This document shows positions 1 to 10,545 of a stretch of 64,000 bases of DNA, piece by piece. The translations under genes were made by a program, and so were the position numbers. Position 1 is the first letter of the stretch. Each line of letters begins with the position of its first letter. The stretch comes from Nautilus pompilius (lineage: Eukaryota; Mollusca; Cephalopoda; Nautilida; Nautilidae), in NCBI GenBank assembly GCA_018389105.1, contig JACATO010000589.1:422001-486000 (forward strand), read 5' to 3'. Below the pieces are notes generated by a model that worked only from the letters and a program-made list of their open reading frames with translations, had not been told where the DNA came from and searched no databases.

Positions 1-486
1 TGTGAAAGGGAAAAAAATCACTGGAAAACGACTTTGTTTACTAGTTTCTATTGATAAGGTGATGGGAAATTCCCAAACTAATCCTTCACTGTTTTATTTC
101 ATATAAATTCAAATAAAAATTTTATGTCACTTGAGATATTACTAAAATGAACTTGAGCAAATTTGTTATTGGTACTTTAAATAGTTTTATTATGCATTTT
201 TCATTATTTAAGCATCTCATTAAAAAATGTAGCTTTGTATGAAAAAGCTCATTTATACCGTGTCACCCCTCATACAGTTGCATGCAAGTGTAAGCGGAAT
301 TCTTCTCATTTATAGGATTTCAGAAATTGAAAAAACGACCCGGATACACTTGACCAAAATATTAAAAAATAAATGTAGCAGTTAAACATGGGATGTACAA
401 AAAGGTAATTGTTAGTAAGATAAAGTAAAACAAAAGATGATTGTGTTCTGATTTGTTTTTATGTATAAATGAGCACATAAGGTTAT

Positions 487-1750
487 TCAGGTAACTAAAT
501 CTAAATCACTCAATGTCATCTAGTAAATCATCATTGTCCCTTTCTTCACCACCATCATTAGAGTGATCATCTCCATCTTCCTCATTGTCACTTTGATCCA
601 ATTGCTCATCATCGTTGATCTCCTTCATTTCTTGAAGACACTCATCGACTTCTGCAATAATGTCATCTGGTATGCAGTGGCTTTTAATAGTTTCATGCAA
701 ATACAAATGTAAACTTTCAAGTTCATCCTTGTGTTTGATATATCCGTTTTGTTTGAATCTGCACATTATTATCTCTTCAGTTGTGACTTCCTTCCACACT
801 GAATCAGCCCACTGAGTCACCATCTCATAGGAAGCTCATTTTCTCTTCCCTGTGTGAGTAAACTCTTTTTTCCCATCATCAAGCCATTGATTCCAACGAT
901 CCTGCATTGCATTCTTGAACGGTTTATTGATGTATGTATTGAGGAATTGCAGCAAAGATGTCAATCCTGAGGGAATTAGCTTGGTATCGACATGATGTTT
1001 CTTCATGGTAGCATCCAGCGCATCGCTTTTGTGAGACATAGCAGAATCCATTATGAGCAATGAAGACTGTTGAAAAATACCCCTGACCATCTTGATATGA
1101 TTTTTGGTACATTTGGAGCATTCTTTAGATTCTTAAATATCAACATTGGAGGCAATCAGAATGCTTTCATTTGTTTTCAACCCACTGCACACCTGCAGTC
1201 AATACTGCTGTATAATGTAACTTTTCATACCCGTTAGATTTCTGTCGCACTGATTTCACACCTTTAAAGTCATATGTATGGGAGGTTGGCAGATCAAAAT
1301 AGCATGAGGTTTCATCCATGTTCCTATAGTCCCCATAATTTAAACTTTTCATGTCATCAAGAAACTACTCTCAAAACTCATGGGCATTATCAGGTACCTT
1401 TTGTCCACCACTGCTAGCACAATGCTTAACAGGTTGATTTCTATGCAGAAACTATGTTAGGTAACCTTGGAAGGCAACAAATTGTCGACCTTGCTGTCCA
1501 GGGTACAACTTTGCAAATAGAGTACGTGCTTTTCTACAAATCAGTTTTCCGCTCATATTTTTGTCCTTTTCCCTCTTCTCTTGTATGTATATGTATATAT
1601 ATGAGTTCTGTGTCAAAAAGTGGGTACTTGGAAGCTCTGTTATGTATTCTGATTCAAACTCAGAAGTTGATATCCTTTTGGTTGATGGCATGTCTGATTA
1701 CATCTTCTTTAACCCACTGCTGCAAATTCTGATGAGTGATCTAGGAAACT
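487..1750 (-). pseudogene. Pogo-family transposase remnant
   Basis: Pieces in the expected order on the - strand: a basic DNA-binding-side segment (1452-1691); YRNMDETSCYFDLP with the first catalytic Asp (1167-1352); LLIMDSAMSHKS with the second Asp and SGLTSLLQFLNTYINKPFK, the 'SGLTxxLQxxDvxxnKPFK' block of pogo transposases (836-1090); and the acidic tail rich in Asp/Glu (506-823). Several frame changes separate the pieces, so it is dead. The family usually encodes about 400-600 residues. Confidence 0.75.
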
Positions 1751-1982
1751 GAACAAAACGAACAGTATGAACCAATTTATAGAAGTAGAAGAACCTGTGT
1801 GGATGTATGTAATTGTGTATGTGTGAGTGTGTGTGTGTTTGTATATTTGGAGGGGATTCATATGTGCCTTCATTTTATGTACAGATGTTTGCTTTTAATT
1901 TACTAGTTTAAATCTTTTTCCTTTTATATCACAGTTTTCAAATTATTTTATTGTAAATTTTACTTGGTTTTAATTAGCTATA

Positions 1983-3291
1983 CGAGGTCTGTCGAAAAAG
2001 TATCTGACTATTTTTTCCCATGGGAAGTAATGACGTGAGGGAGGCAAAAGTGTGCATAGTGGAGCCGCATGCCTTCATGCGCATGCATGGTTTTTGGCAG
2101 GCTTGCTGAATGCATCAGTCGCTGTCTAGCAGCCAGCGTGTGAGGTGCTGTACTACTTAGTCGTTGCATTTTCATTTCGCTTGTGATGACGGAACGCGTG
2201 GAGCAATGATCTTGCATCAAGTTTTGCCAAAAGCTTGGAGATACCCAAGTGGAAACAATTCGCAAAATTCAACAGGCTTTTGGTGACAATGCCATGGGTG
2301 TTACCCAAATAAAAGAATGGTACAACAGGTTAAAAATGGCTGCATCGGTGGAGAGTGACCAGCATTCCGGGAGGCCATCAACAAGCCGCAATGCAGTTGT
2401 TATCGAGAATGTGTGGACCTTGATAATGGAGGATCATCGTTTGACGGTGCATGAAATTGGTGATGAGGTTGGGATCAGTAAAGATTCTGCACATGCTAAT
2501 TTTAAAGGAGGGTTTGGGCTTGCGCAGAGTGGCAGCGAAATTTGTGCCCAAGTTGCTTTCTCAGGAACAACAACAACTTCGTCTTGAGGTTGCGTAGGAG
2601 CTGCTAGATACTGCCAACAGGGAACCTGAGTTCCAGAATACTGTGGTAACTGGAGATAAGACATGGGTGTATGGGTATGACCCAGAAACCAAAGCTCAGT
2701 TATCACAGTGAAAGCACCCAACTTTGCCAAGGTTCAGAGAAAAATCAAGGTGATGCTGACTGTTTTCTTCAACTACTGAGGTGTTGTGCATCATGAATAC
2801 ACACCAGAAGGACAAACAGTTACAAAGGAGTACTATCAGGAAGTCTTCTGACGTCTTCGTGATGCAGTTTGGCACAAGAGACCGGATCTGTGGGCCTCGC
2901 AAAACTGGCAGCTGCATCATGACAACATCCCGGCTCATTCGTCGCAGCTGATCCAAAGTTTCTTGGCAAAGAAAGGCATTTCGCTCATTCACCAGGCTCC
3001 CTACTCTCCAGACATGGCTCCTTCTGACTTCTGGTTGTTCCCAAAAATGAAGATGCCACTGAAAGGCTCCTGCTTTGAGAGCTGAGAGGACATCATGCAG
3101 AATGCGACAGCAGAGCCAGGAGCCATTCCGGAAGAAGCATTCCAGGCATGCTTTGAACAGTGGAAGGATTGCTGGGCTAAGTGTGTGGAGGCACAAGGGG
3201 CCTACTTCAAAGGGGATTAGCAATTGAACCCCACCAAATACATAATTTTTTTTTCCCAGCCTAGGGTCGGATACATTTTCAACAGACCTCG
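1983..3291 (+). mobile_element. Mariner element (GVQW3-like, DD34D), copy 1
   Basis: 1309 bases with inverted ends CGAGGTCTGTCGAAAAAGTA and CGAGGTCTGTTGAAAATGTA, flanked by TA at 1981-1982 and 3292-3293. The + strand encodes a mariner transposase in broken frames: HTH part with NAMGVTQIKEWYNR, the block around TGDKTWVYGYDPET (first Asp), LHHDNIPAHS (second Asp) and YSPDMAPSDFWLF (third Asp). Thirty-four residues separate the last two, i.e. DD34D. It is interrupted by stops and a frame change near 2510-2600. It sits inside the pogo-type element, so it is the younger of the two. Confidence 0.9.
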
Positions 3292-3721
3292 TACATGCAC
3301 AAATGTATAAGCATGTATAGCTACATAGTTTTTAGACAATGTTAAATAAAGAAATAATAATAATATAATGCACAAGTTTACATACATTGAGTTATTTCAC
3401 CGTTTTACTGATATTCCTATCATTTTCTTTAAGAAGATTGAGTGTTTTTCCCTTAAAATTGAGGGAAAACTGCCTTCATGTATTATCCATCCTTTCATTG
3501 GTTTCAACTTTAACAACTTGGATTTGCTCAGTATTTCAGTATTTTTTCAACAAACATGGTTCAAATATCCAACCATTTGATTAGAATAGAAATATGAAAG
3601 AGCATTCATTGATTTGAGGAATGAAAAAAGTTTATCCAATCACTCGATAGACAATTGAAAAAACATGCAAACCAATTTTAAGGTAAAGTAAATACCTTTC
3701 CCTCTAAAAACATTATGGAAA

Positions 3722-4103
3722 ATGGCTCGATGCCAAGATTGTCATCCCTATTCATTTCAATTTGATAGTTTTGTTATTGGTTACCATATCTACCAACGTT
3801 CTTTGAATCCAATCATCGGTGAAAAACTAACAACCCAAAGAGAACCTGAAAATTCTGATGACAAATATGCACTGTATTTTGAGGAACAATCAAATCATTG
3901 GCCACATTCCTAGAGACATATCTAAAATATGTTCGTATATTCTTTGCATGAGCAGAACTTTGAATGCAACAGTTACGGTAAGAAGGGAGAATAAGCAGCG
4001 CAGTGGGCTAGAAGTTCCAATCACATGTTATGTGAAAGAACCCAGAAAGCCAATGGAAAATGTTCAAATGTTAATAAATGAATATTTTCAAAGATGTAAA
4101 TAG
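3722..4103 (+). pseudogene. HIRAN-domain frame inside the pogo element
   Basis: Two overlapping frames offset by one frameshift near 3880 give a HIRAN-like sequence: GYHIYQRSLNPIIGEKLTTQ, REPENSDDKYAL, then IIGHIPRDISKICSYIL, LNATVTVRRENKQ and GLEVPITCYVK. This matches the pattern 'G(Y/F)HVYxxxWxPxxGExLxxxREpxNxxDxyAVav...vvGHlPrxiSxxcslFL...i.c.VtGrR...glevPc' of stand-alone HIRAN proteins. HIRAN domains bind 3'-OH DNA ends in HLTF-type helicases. The present frame has no helicase part. It lies 85 bases from the element's right end, facing away from the transposase. Confidence 0.7.
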
Positions 4104-4254
4104 AAATAAGTCAAATCAAATGAAGTGTTTTCATTTTCTAAAAAAATTTTATCTGGATATAGTTGCAAGTGTGTGTGGGGTAACACGGTAAAAATAAAAC
4201 ACTTGTTATTAACATTGTAAGCATTTTATTTTTAAGCTATTTTTTTTTTTTAAG

Positions 4255-4347
4255 GATTATATTTTGTCTCCACAATCAAAAGATTTAAAAACAGATTTTA
4301 AATTGGAGGTTATGAATTTTTTAGGATCTGATTATGAAGAGGAAAAG
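4255..4347 (+). CDS. SYCP3: SYCP3-like candidate exon 1 of those visible
   Basis: A strong polypyrimidine tract and AAG precede it and GTAAGA follows it. The 93 bases are open in phase 0 and give 31 residues ending GSDYEEEK. The acidic, Ser-rich composition suits the disordered SYCP3 head, but there is no clear residue-level match, so membership rests on splice signals and phase agreement with the next exon. It lies 66 bases right of the pogo-type element. Confidence 0.5.
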
Positions 4348-6660
4348 GTAAGATTTAAGTTAATATTTAAAATATAAATTAACTCATTTACAACAGAAAT
4401 GCACAGGTTACATACATACTCATGGCTTGGGTCTAGGTGATGTGTAATGGTCAAATGTTGTACATATGTAAAAGTGCTTGCTTAATGCAAATGATCATGA
4501 TTTTTATACTCAACAGTGGTAATTATAAATAAATAAATTTCTATAAACTTATTGTCTGATCTCTCAAATTCCAGATACAATACTTTGATAAATTGAAGGT
4601 GACTGCTAACTTGAGTTTACATTTCTACAATGTATAATTACTGAAATAACAGCAGCACCAACTCTGATGCTCATTTGAATTATTCCATGTTAGGATCAAC
4701 AAATTCTAATGATTTAATCATGAAACCATTTCATGGAACACCAATGACAACAAACAGACTTCCAGAAGAACATTATATGTTTATCAGAAAAACACGTGCA
4801 TTGTTGCTGCCCTCAGGGTTAGCATCTGAGTCACATCATTGTAAATAAACAGGCCTAGATGTGATAGAGACACTAAGAACCTCTTTCTGTTAACAAGGCA
4901 GATAGATGCCTGTGTTTTAAAGATAATTTGATTAATATCTTTTTATTATAATTATTTAACTCTGCTTTGTAGTTCCTTAAATATTAGGAATTATTGAATT
5001 TTGTACTAGTTTTTATTATGAAAAATAGTAATGAAGACATGCTAATCAATAGAGCTTAGTTCAAATTAGATTTCCAAGATATATTATTAGCAATTTTAAT
5101 TTCTTTGAGTTTCCTTGAATGAACTTTATTTTGCTATACAAAAGAATGCAAAGAGACAGTCACAAATACAATAATTTAGTGTAACAGTAAAACATCACTG
5201 CTAAGAAGTACTTTAACTGTTGAAAATATCACAAATTATTTTCAGAAAAGAACATTCTAAGTAAATAGGAAGCAGATATCAGCCCATATTATTCAATTGA
5301 GCATTCAAATACAGTACATTAAATCTGAGATTATCGGCCTGAAGAACAGTCATTGAGGATTTATATACACGTGATGACTTTCTTTCTTATGTCTGCTGAG
5401 CTGTCATATTGAATATGAACCAGACTGAAACAAATCTCTCACTATCAAATGTTAGAACTGACAATTTTTAATCATTCCAAGAGGAATTAATTTGAACTGT
5501 AAACTGATTAGATTCTTAATTGGTCTATTTTTGTCGGTTTTTCAAGTTAACTAAGAAATAAAAAGCTTTTAAATTTCGCAATAGTTTTCAATAGTGCTTG
5601 CAACTTTTAATTGCTTTAGTACAGAACTTCTAAAATTTTATAAGATAACCATTCATTTTCAGCATTAGTTCTTTTAGCATTTATGTATACTTCTCATTAA
5701 AAAAGCAACAAACATTTTCAAGTCTGTAGTACTTCTATGATACATGTTCATATTCTGGTTAAGAAGACCTAATCCAAAAAAAAAAAAAAAATGATCATAA
5801 AGATGAAGTTGGGACCTTGCTGCTAGACCAAAGGGATTACTATAGGCATAGAGAACACTGTGTTTGACACCAGTCTTGCTTCCCCTCCTAATGATGACAA
5901 ATTTTTCAGCCAACTTGCATCCCATACCATCAGGTTTTCTTAAAATGAAATCAATCATGCTGGGTAATTGCACAATTCAATTGTTTCTCCAGCTTGTCTC
6001 CAGATTCTAGCAAGCATGCATAGTTGTTGATGGTGTCATGTTAGATGGATGTGTAGCAGTGATATTTTGGACCATACCACTAGCATGAAGCATTGTGTAA
6101 ACTGTCAAAATTTTATGATTGGTTGCTCTTTGGAGTTCATTTTGGAGAGATTGTGCTGTTTAAAACTGTTTTCTCTGGCAAAGGTGAAAATAAAATTTCT
6201 TATTGGGATTATAACCCTTGGAAAACCTACACGACATCTCCATAAACTGGCCAGTCTGATGAGAGCTTGTTAGAATGACACCGATGAACATTGTAGTGGG
6301 AAGTAATTTGAGTCTACATCATTCTTTGAACCATCCTGACGGCCTGACTACCTCATTTCATATTAAATGATACCTAGGCATTCCTAAACTAAACACACCA
6401 TGTGTGGCCAGTTTTTAAAGGAAATGATAATGGATTATGTGCAGAAATGTGTGTAGATTAAGTGACAGAAATGATTTTATCCAAAGATAACTAACATGTT
6501 TGTGCATTGTTGTTTTTTGGTTTTTTTTTTCAATATGAAAATCCTCTTCAATCAAAATATGAAGATGTTTGAACATGCCATACAAGCACTGCAAGCTTGA
6601 AAATGCTTGTTTCATGTTTTTGTAAGGCATACGTACAATGGCAGACAAAAGTTTAATAAC
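4348..6660 (+). other. Intron sequence, no gene recognised
   Basis: AT-rich DNA between the first two visible SYCP3 exons. The part at 5780-6400 is somewhat richer in GC and has short open frames on both strands, which may be an old transposon, but I cannot name a family. Confidence 0.4.
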
Positions 6661-8008
6661 TATGGCAGAACAAACAAATTGACATGTAAAATATGCAAAA
6701 AAAAACATTTCAGCATGGTCAGTGCACTGATAGAAAAGCAATTTCTCTTTTTTTTTCATTTGATATACACATGGATGGTAGTATTTTGTATACGCTCACT
6801 TTTTGGTGGTTTTTGTTGGACAACCAAAAGAACATAGTGAATTAATGCTTAACTTCTTTAGCATTAAGTCCAATGAAATGTGCTCAGAATGTGGAAATGT
6901 GCAAGGAGAAACTCATATTTAGAGATTACTAAGTGAGCTGTACAAACAAACAGGTGTCTGTATCAAATGCCATAGAAGTGGCAGATCCCAAAAAACTGAT
7001 GCTCAAGTGATTGGAAAGTTAAGCATATGTTTGAAATCAACTGACACAAGATGTCCAAAGGGGATCTAAAAGACCTACCAATTTCTACAAGAACTTTTCA
7101 GAGATGGCTTTGTGATTTTGAATTGATTTGGCATGTTGCCAGAAAAACTTTATTTTCTTGAAAGATGCAAGGGCCCAATTTCAGCAAGCATCATTTCCAT
7201 TGGACCTCAGAAATGTGGGCCATGGTGCACTGGTTTATTGAATTATGGTTCCAGAGGCTTGAATTAGATGTTTGGACTTATGTGCAGACAAGATTCTGTG
7301 AAACATTTCATTAAAAGTGTACCAAATTGACCATGAAAGGGGGGGCCATTATGGTATGGGGCTGTTTCTCCTAAAAAGGGACAGGCCCTATTCATTGTAT
7401 CCAGGAACTAACATCATTTTGTTTAACTGGACATTTTTGCCAATATACTAGAACTATATTTTGAGTATTGTATGTCTGTGTCTCAACTGGATTTTCCGAC
7501 ATGAGAGAAATAGGAAACATTTGGTTCTCATCATCAAGAATAATCACAGATCATAAAATTCTAGTTCTGAAACCCTGATTTAAATCCAATAGAAAATTTA
7601 TGGAATTAAATACACAAAGCTATTAAGATGAAAAAAAACAAACAGAAATTTGAATCAGTTCTAAATTATTCAGTCAATTTGGGCTGATATTTACATAGAC
7701 TGACTGGTGCAGTCAAATTGGGGACTCCATACATAAGTGCTGTCAAACTGTAATTATAGCTATGCAACCAAATATTAATACTTACTTTATCAGTTTATCT
7801 CATATTTCTTTCATTCTTAAATTACTGTCATCATGAAATTCCATCATATGTAAAAAAAATTGAAAGCATACAAAATATTTACTACTGATCATTTTGATGT
7901 GAATGTTATTTGAAAAAACAAGAAATTGCTTTTTTATCAGTGTATGCCCTTGCTGAAATGTTTATTTTTGCATGTTTTATGTGTTCACTTATGTTTCTAT
8001 GAATATAT
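6661..8008 (+). mobile_element. Tc1-like element with long inverted ends, copy 1
   Basis: About 200 bases at each end are inverted copies, including TTTCAGCATGGTCAGTGCAC at the left against TTTCAGCAAGGGCATACACT read from the right. Between them a dead Tc1 transposase is seen on the + strand, including the GGAIMVWGCFS signature at about 7335-7370. A second copy in the opposite orientation lies at 49176-50936. Boundaries are good to about 10 bases. Confidence 0.75.
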
Positions 8009-8462
8009 AACTTTTTTTTTGGTTGAGAAGCTTAATTTGATGAATTATTTGTTTCAGTGTAGAAAATAATTTAGGGTAAAAAATTAGTTAGAAGTTCAAA
8101 GTATTCTCTACATAACTTTTAAAATGAAATTTTTACAAGTACATGAAAAAAATCAAATATTACAATCAAAGTAAGTTTTAATTATATATAAATAAATAAA
8201 TTAGAAGTGTTATAGTTGTAAAAATTTACATTTTAAAATTTATTTTAAATTTAAATACAGTAATTATTATTTTTAATATAATTTTTACTGTTAAAAAAGT
8301 ATGTTTAAACTAGAGGATTAATTATTTTCCAGCACTTTAGTAGTAACTGAACTTACAAATGAAAATTTTTATTAAGGCAATGGAAAATTCTTGAAGTAAT
8401 CCTTTACTTCTGCTTATCTTCAACAGTGTGCTGCTAATAACAGTTTTCTATTTATTTTTTAG

Positions 8463-8520
8463 AGACTAAATAATACTACAGAAAATTCTTCAGCAGTGAT
8501 ATCCAGATGTCTTGTATCAG
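8463..8520 (+). CDS. SYCP3: SYCP3-like exon 2
   Basis: 58 bases between TTTTTTAG and GTATGT, entered in phase 0 and left in phase 1. It encodes a Ser/Asn/Thr-rich stretch (RLNNTTENSSAVISRCLVS). It has no recognisable motif. It is supported by splice signals and by phase agreement with both neighbours. Confidence 0.5.
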
Positions 8521-8826
8521 GTATGTAGTTTTTACACAATAAATATATAAAATAGATAGTGTTTATTAAACATTAAATTTCTTTCAATTATATTAAAATT
8601 TACATAATTATAAGTTATGAAGAAAATATTTCCAACTAGCAAGTTTTTAAGAGATTTTGTCAAAAATAATGTTAAAGTTGCTCTAAATATATGAAATATG
8701 TTAAAATAATGCAGCTGTAAAAATATGAAGTCATTAGATATCCAAAAGCAGGAACAAAATCAATTCCAAGTCTGACACACAAATATATTTTTATTTTTTA
8801 TACTCTTGTTTGTTTTTTGATTTTAG

Positions 8827-8877
8827 TTTATACTAAAGCAGCAACCTTTCACACACCAAATAATCTTTTTCTTAATG
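8827..8877 (+). CDS. SYCP3: SYCP3-like exon 3
   Basis: 51 bases between TTTTAG and GTAAGC, entered and left in phase 1. It encodes VYTKAATFHTPNNLFLN. It is polar and has no motif. It joins in phase to the 12-base exon that follows. Confidence 0.5.
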
Positions 8878-9901
8878 GTAAGCTACATCAACAAATTGAA
8901 AGCAAAATGAATGGAAATAAACAAGTTCAAACAAAATCCAATTTTAAAGAAATGATAAAATTTAAACTATTTATAGTTGGTATTAATTAAATAAATTTGT
9001 TGATATTTATAGTTTATACCACTTGTATTTGTTTGTTTTACTTTTTATAATTTTCACAATATAATTATATTCCATATTTACTGCCATCACAATTTTATTT
9101 TAGGTCCTAGCCATCAAAGAAGTTCAAAGAAGTTAATGAAACCATTAATATCCTTTTATTGATATTTAAAATCACTGTTTAACTTTTGATGATAATTTCT
9201 AAAATATTTTGTTAAAAAATTTTTTTTCAAAACTTTCATTCCAAACTACAGGATCCTGGCAAAAGGAAATGAAAATGAGAATTTATATTTTTCAAAAGAA
9301 ATTTTATGAAGATTTATTTAGTTTTTTTTATATTCATCCATCTCAAATTTACAGACAATATTAATTTTTTTAAATAATAAAGTTTGCTTGATTGAAATAC
9401 TTTCTTAGTGTAGCTTAGAATTTTTGTTGTCTTATTTACTTTCCATTTAGGCATGATGTTTATTTCACATTGAAAATATTCAAAAATTAGTACAATGGTT
9501 TAATTTTCTTTCATAAAATTTTTTAAAAAACACCATAGTACAGAAAAATGTACTTAAAAAGAAAATTTATATTGTGAAAAAGAATTAATGAAAAAAAAAG
9601 ACTTTCAAATATTGTTAGCACAAGTTTTTCAAAGGCAGTTTTTTGTGCAGCAGTAGCACCAGTAATTTTTCTTATCCTACAAGAGTTTGTTTGTTTGTTT
9701 GTTTCATTTTTTTTTTTTTTTACATGTTCTCCGTTCTGAAATTATTTTATTTCATAACAAATTGACCAGTAATGATAAACAGCTATGAATATTTATTACC
9801 TTAACATTTTTAAGTATACAATGATAATTCGGAAGTATTTAATGAAAATTTCTCTGAAAATTGCTTAAAACAGAAATTTCAACCTAAGTGTCTTTTTTTA
9901 G

Positions 9902-9913
9902 ATAATTCAAAAG
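9902..9913 (+). CDS. SYCP3: SYCP3-like 12-base microexon
   Basis: Twelve bases lie between TTTTTTTAG and GTAAGA. Phase 1 enters and leaves, adding four residues (DNSK counted across the junctions). Its presence is optional for the frame because 12 is a multiple of three, so it could be alternatively spliced or not an exon at all. Confidence 0.4.
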
Positions 9914-10203
9914 GTAAGAAATTGCCTTAAATTTATTATTAAAAAAATAATCATACCTATATTCTTGCTACATAATCTTTTTTCTATTTCTGTTTCTATT
10001 TAAAAAGGTTTATTGAAATTATTTTCATCTTTGTAATATGCTGCATTTAATTTTTAAAACAAAATTCAACATTTTAAACAGCTATTAAATCTCAAAACTT
10101 AGACATGAATTAGTGAGAGTTTCATTGGCAGCAACAAAAGTATTTTTTCATATACATTACATTAAAAATGTATTTTTAGTTTAATTTTATTTAATATTTT
10201 CAG

Positions 10204-10424
10204 AAAACAATGAGACTTTTGATGAAGACAACAGCACTATAACTAGTTCAGAACGATCTGTCTTTGAAGATTCTCTCTCCAGAGATAATTCTCCACCAAA
10301 TGAAAATTTTGAAGAATTTCCCAAATTTTCACTTAATCCTGAGTGCAATGAGATGCTGCCTGTTAAAAGCACAATATCAACTATGATGAAAGCATTTGAA
10401 ACAGACATGAAAATAAAACTTAAG
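10204..10424 (+). CDS. SYCP3: SYCP3-like exon 5 (acidic head to start of coiled coil)
   Basis: 221 bases between TTTTCAG and GTATTG. This is the largest exon, open throughout. It begins with an acidic Ser/Glu/Asp/Asn-rich stretch and ends MMKAFETDMKIKLK, which corresponds to the SYCP3 segment leading into the Cor1 helix (GVDINKALLAKRKR in human). Entry is phase 1, exit phase 0. Confidence 0.75.
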
Positions 10425-10545
10425 GTATTGTTAGAATCTCACCAACTATATTTCTTAAACTAATAATTTTTTCAAAAAGTGAATTGATCAAATATTAACA
10501 TCCAAGAATTTCATTCTGTTCCTTTGCACGGCATGGTACTGCATA

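Larger units (their letters stand above)
258..4188 (-). mobile_element. Pogo-type DNA transposon carrying a HIRAN frame
   Basis: The ends are inverted copies: CCGTGTCACCCCTCATACAG at the left against CCGTGTTACCCCACACACAC read inward from the right, both flanked by TA (256-257 and 4189-4190). That is the terminal form and target site of Tc1/mariner/pogo elements. Inside, on the - strand, are broken frames of a pogo-family DDE transposase at about 487-1750. On the + strand at 3722-4103 is a HIRAN-domain frame. A mariner (1983-3291) is inserted between them, so the pogo element itself is about 2.6 kb. It lies just upstream of the first visible SYCP3 exon. Confidence 0.7.

Noticed and set aside
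5674-6273. Frames of 99 and 74 codons on opposite strands
   Set aside because: No family recognised and the frames are partly low complexity (Phe run from a poly-A). Left as intron sequence.
9104-9131. Candidate extra SYCP3 exon after TTTTAG, ending before GTTAAT
   Set aside because: The donor is poor and the exit phase (2) does not fit the next exons, whereas skipping it keeps the frame.
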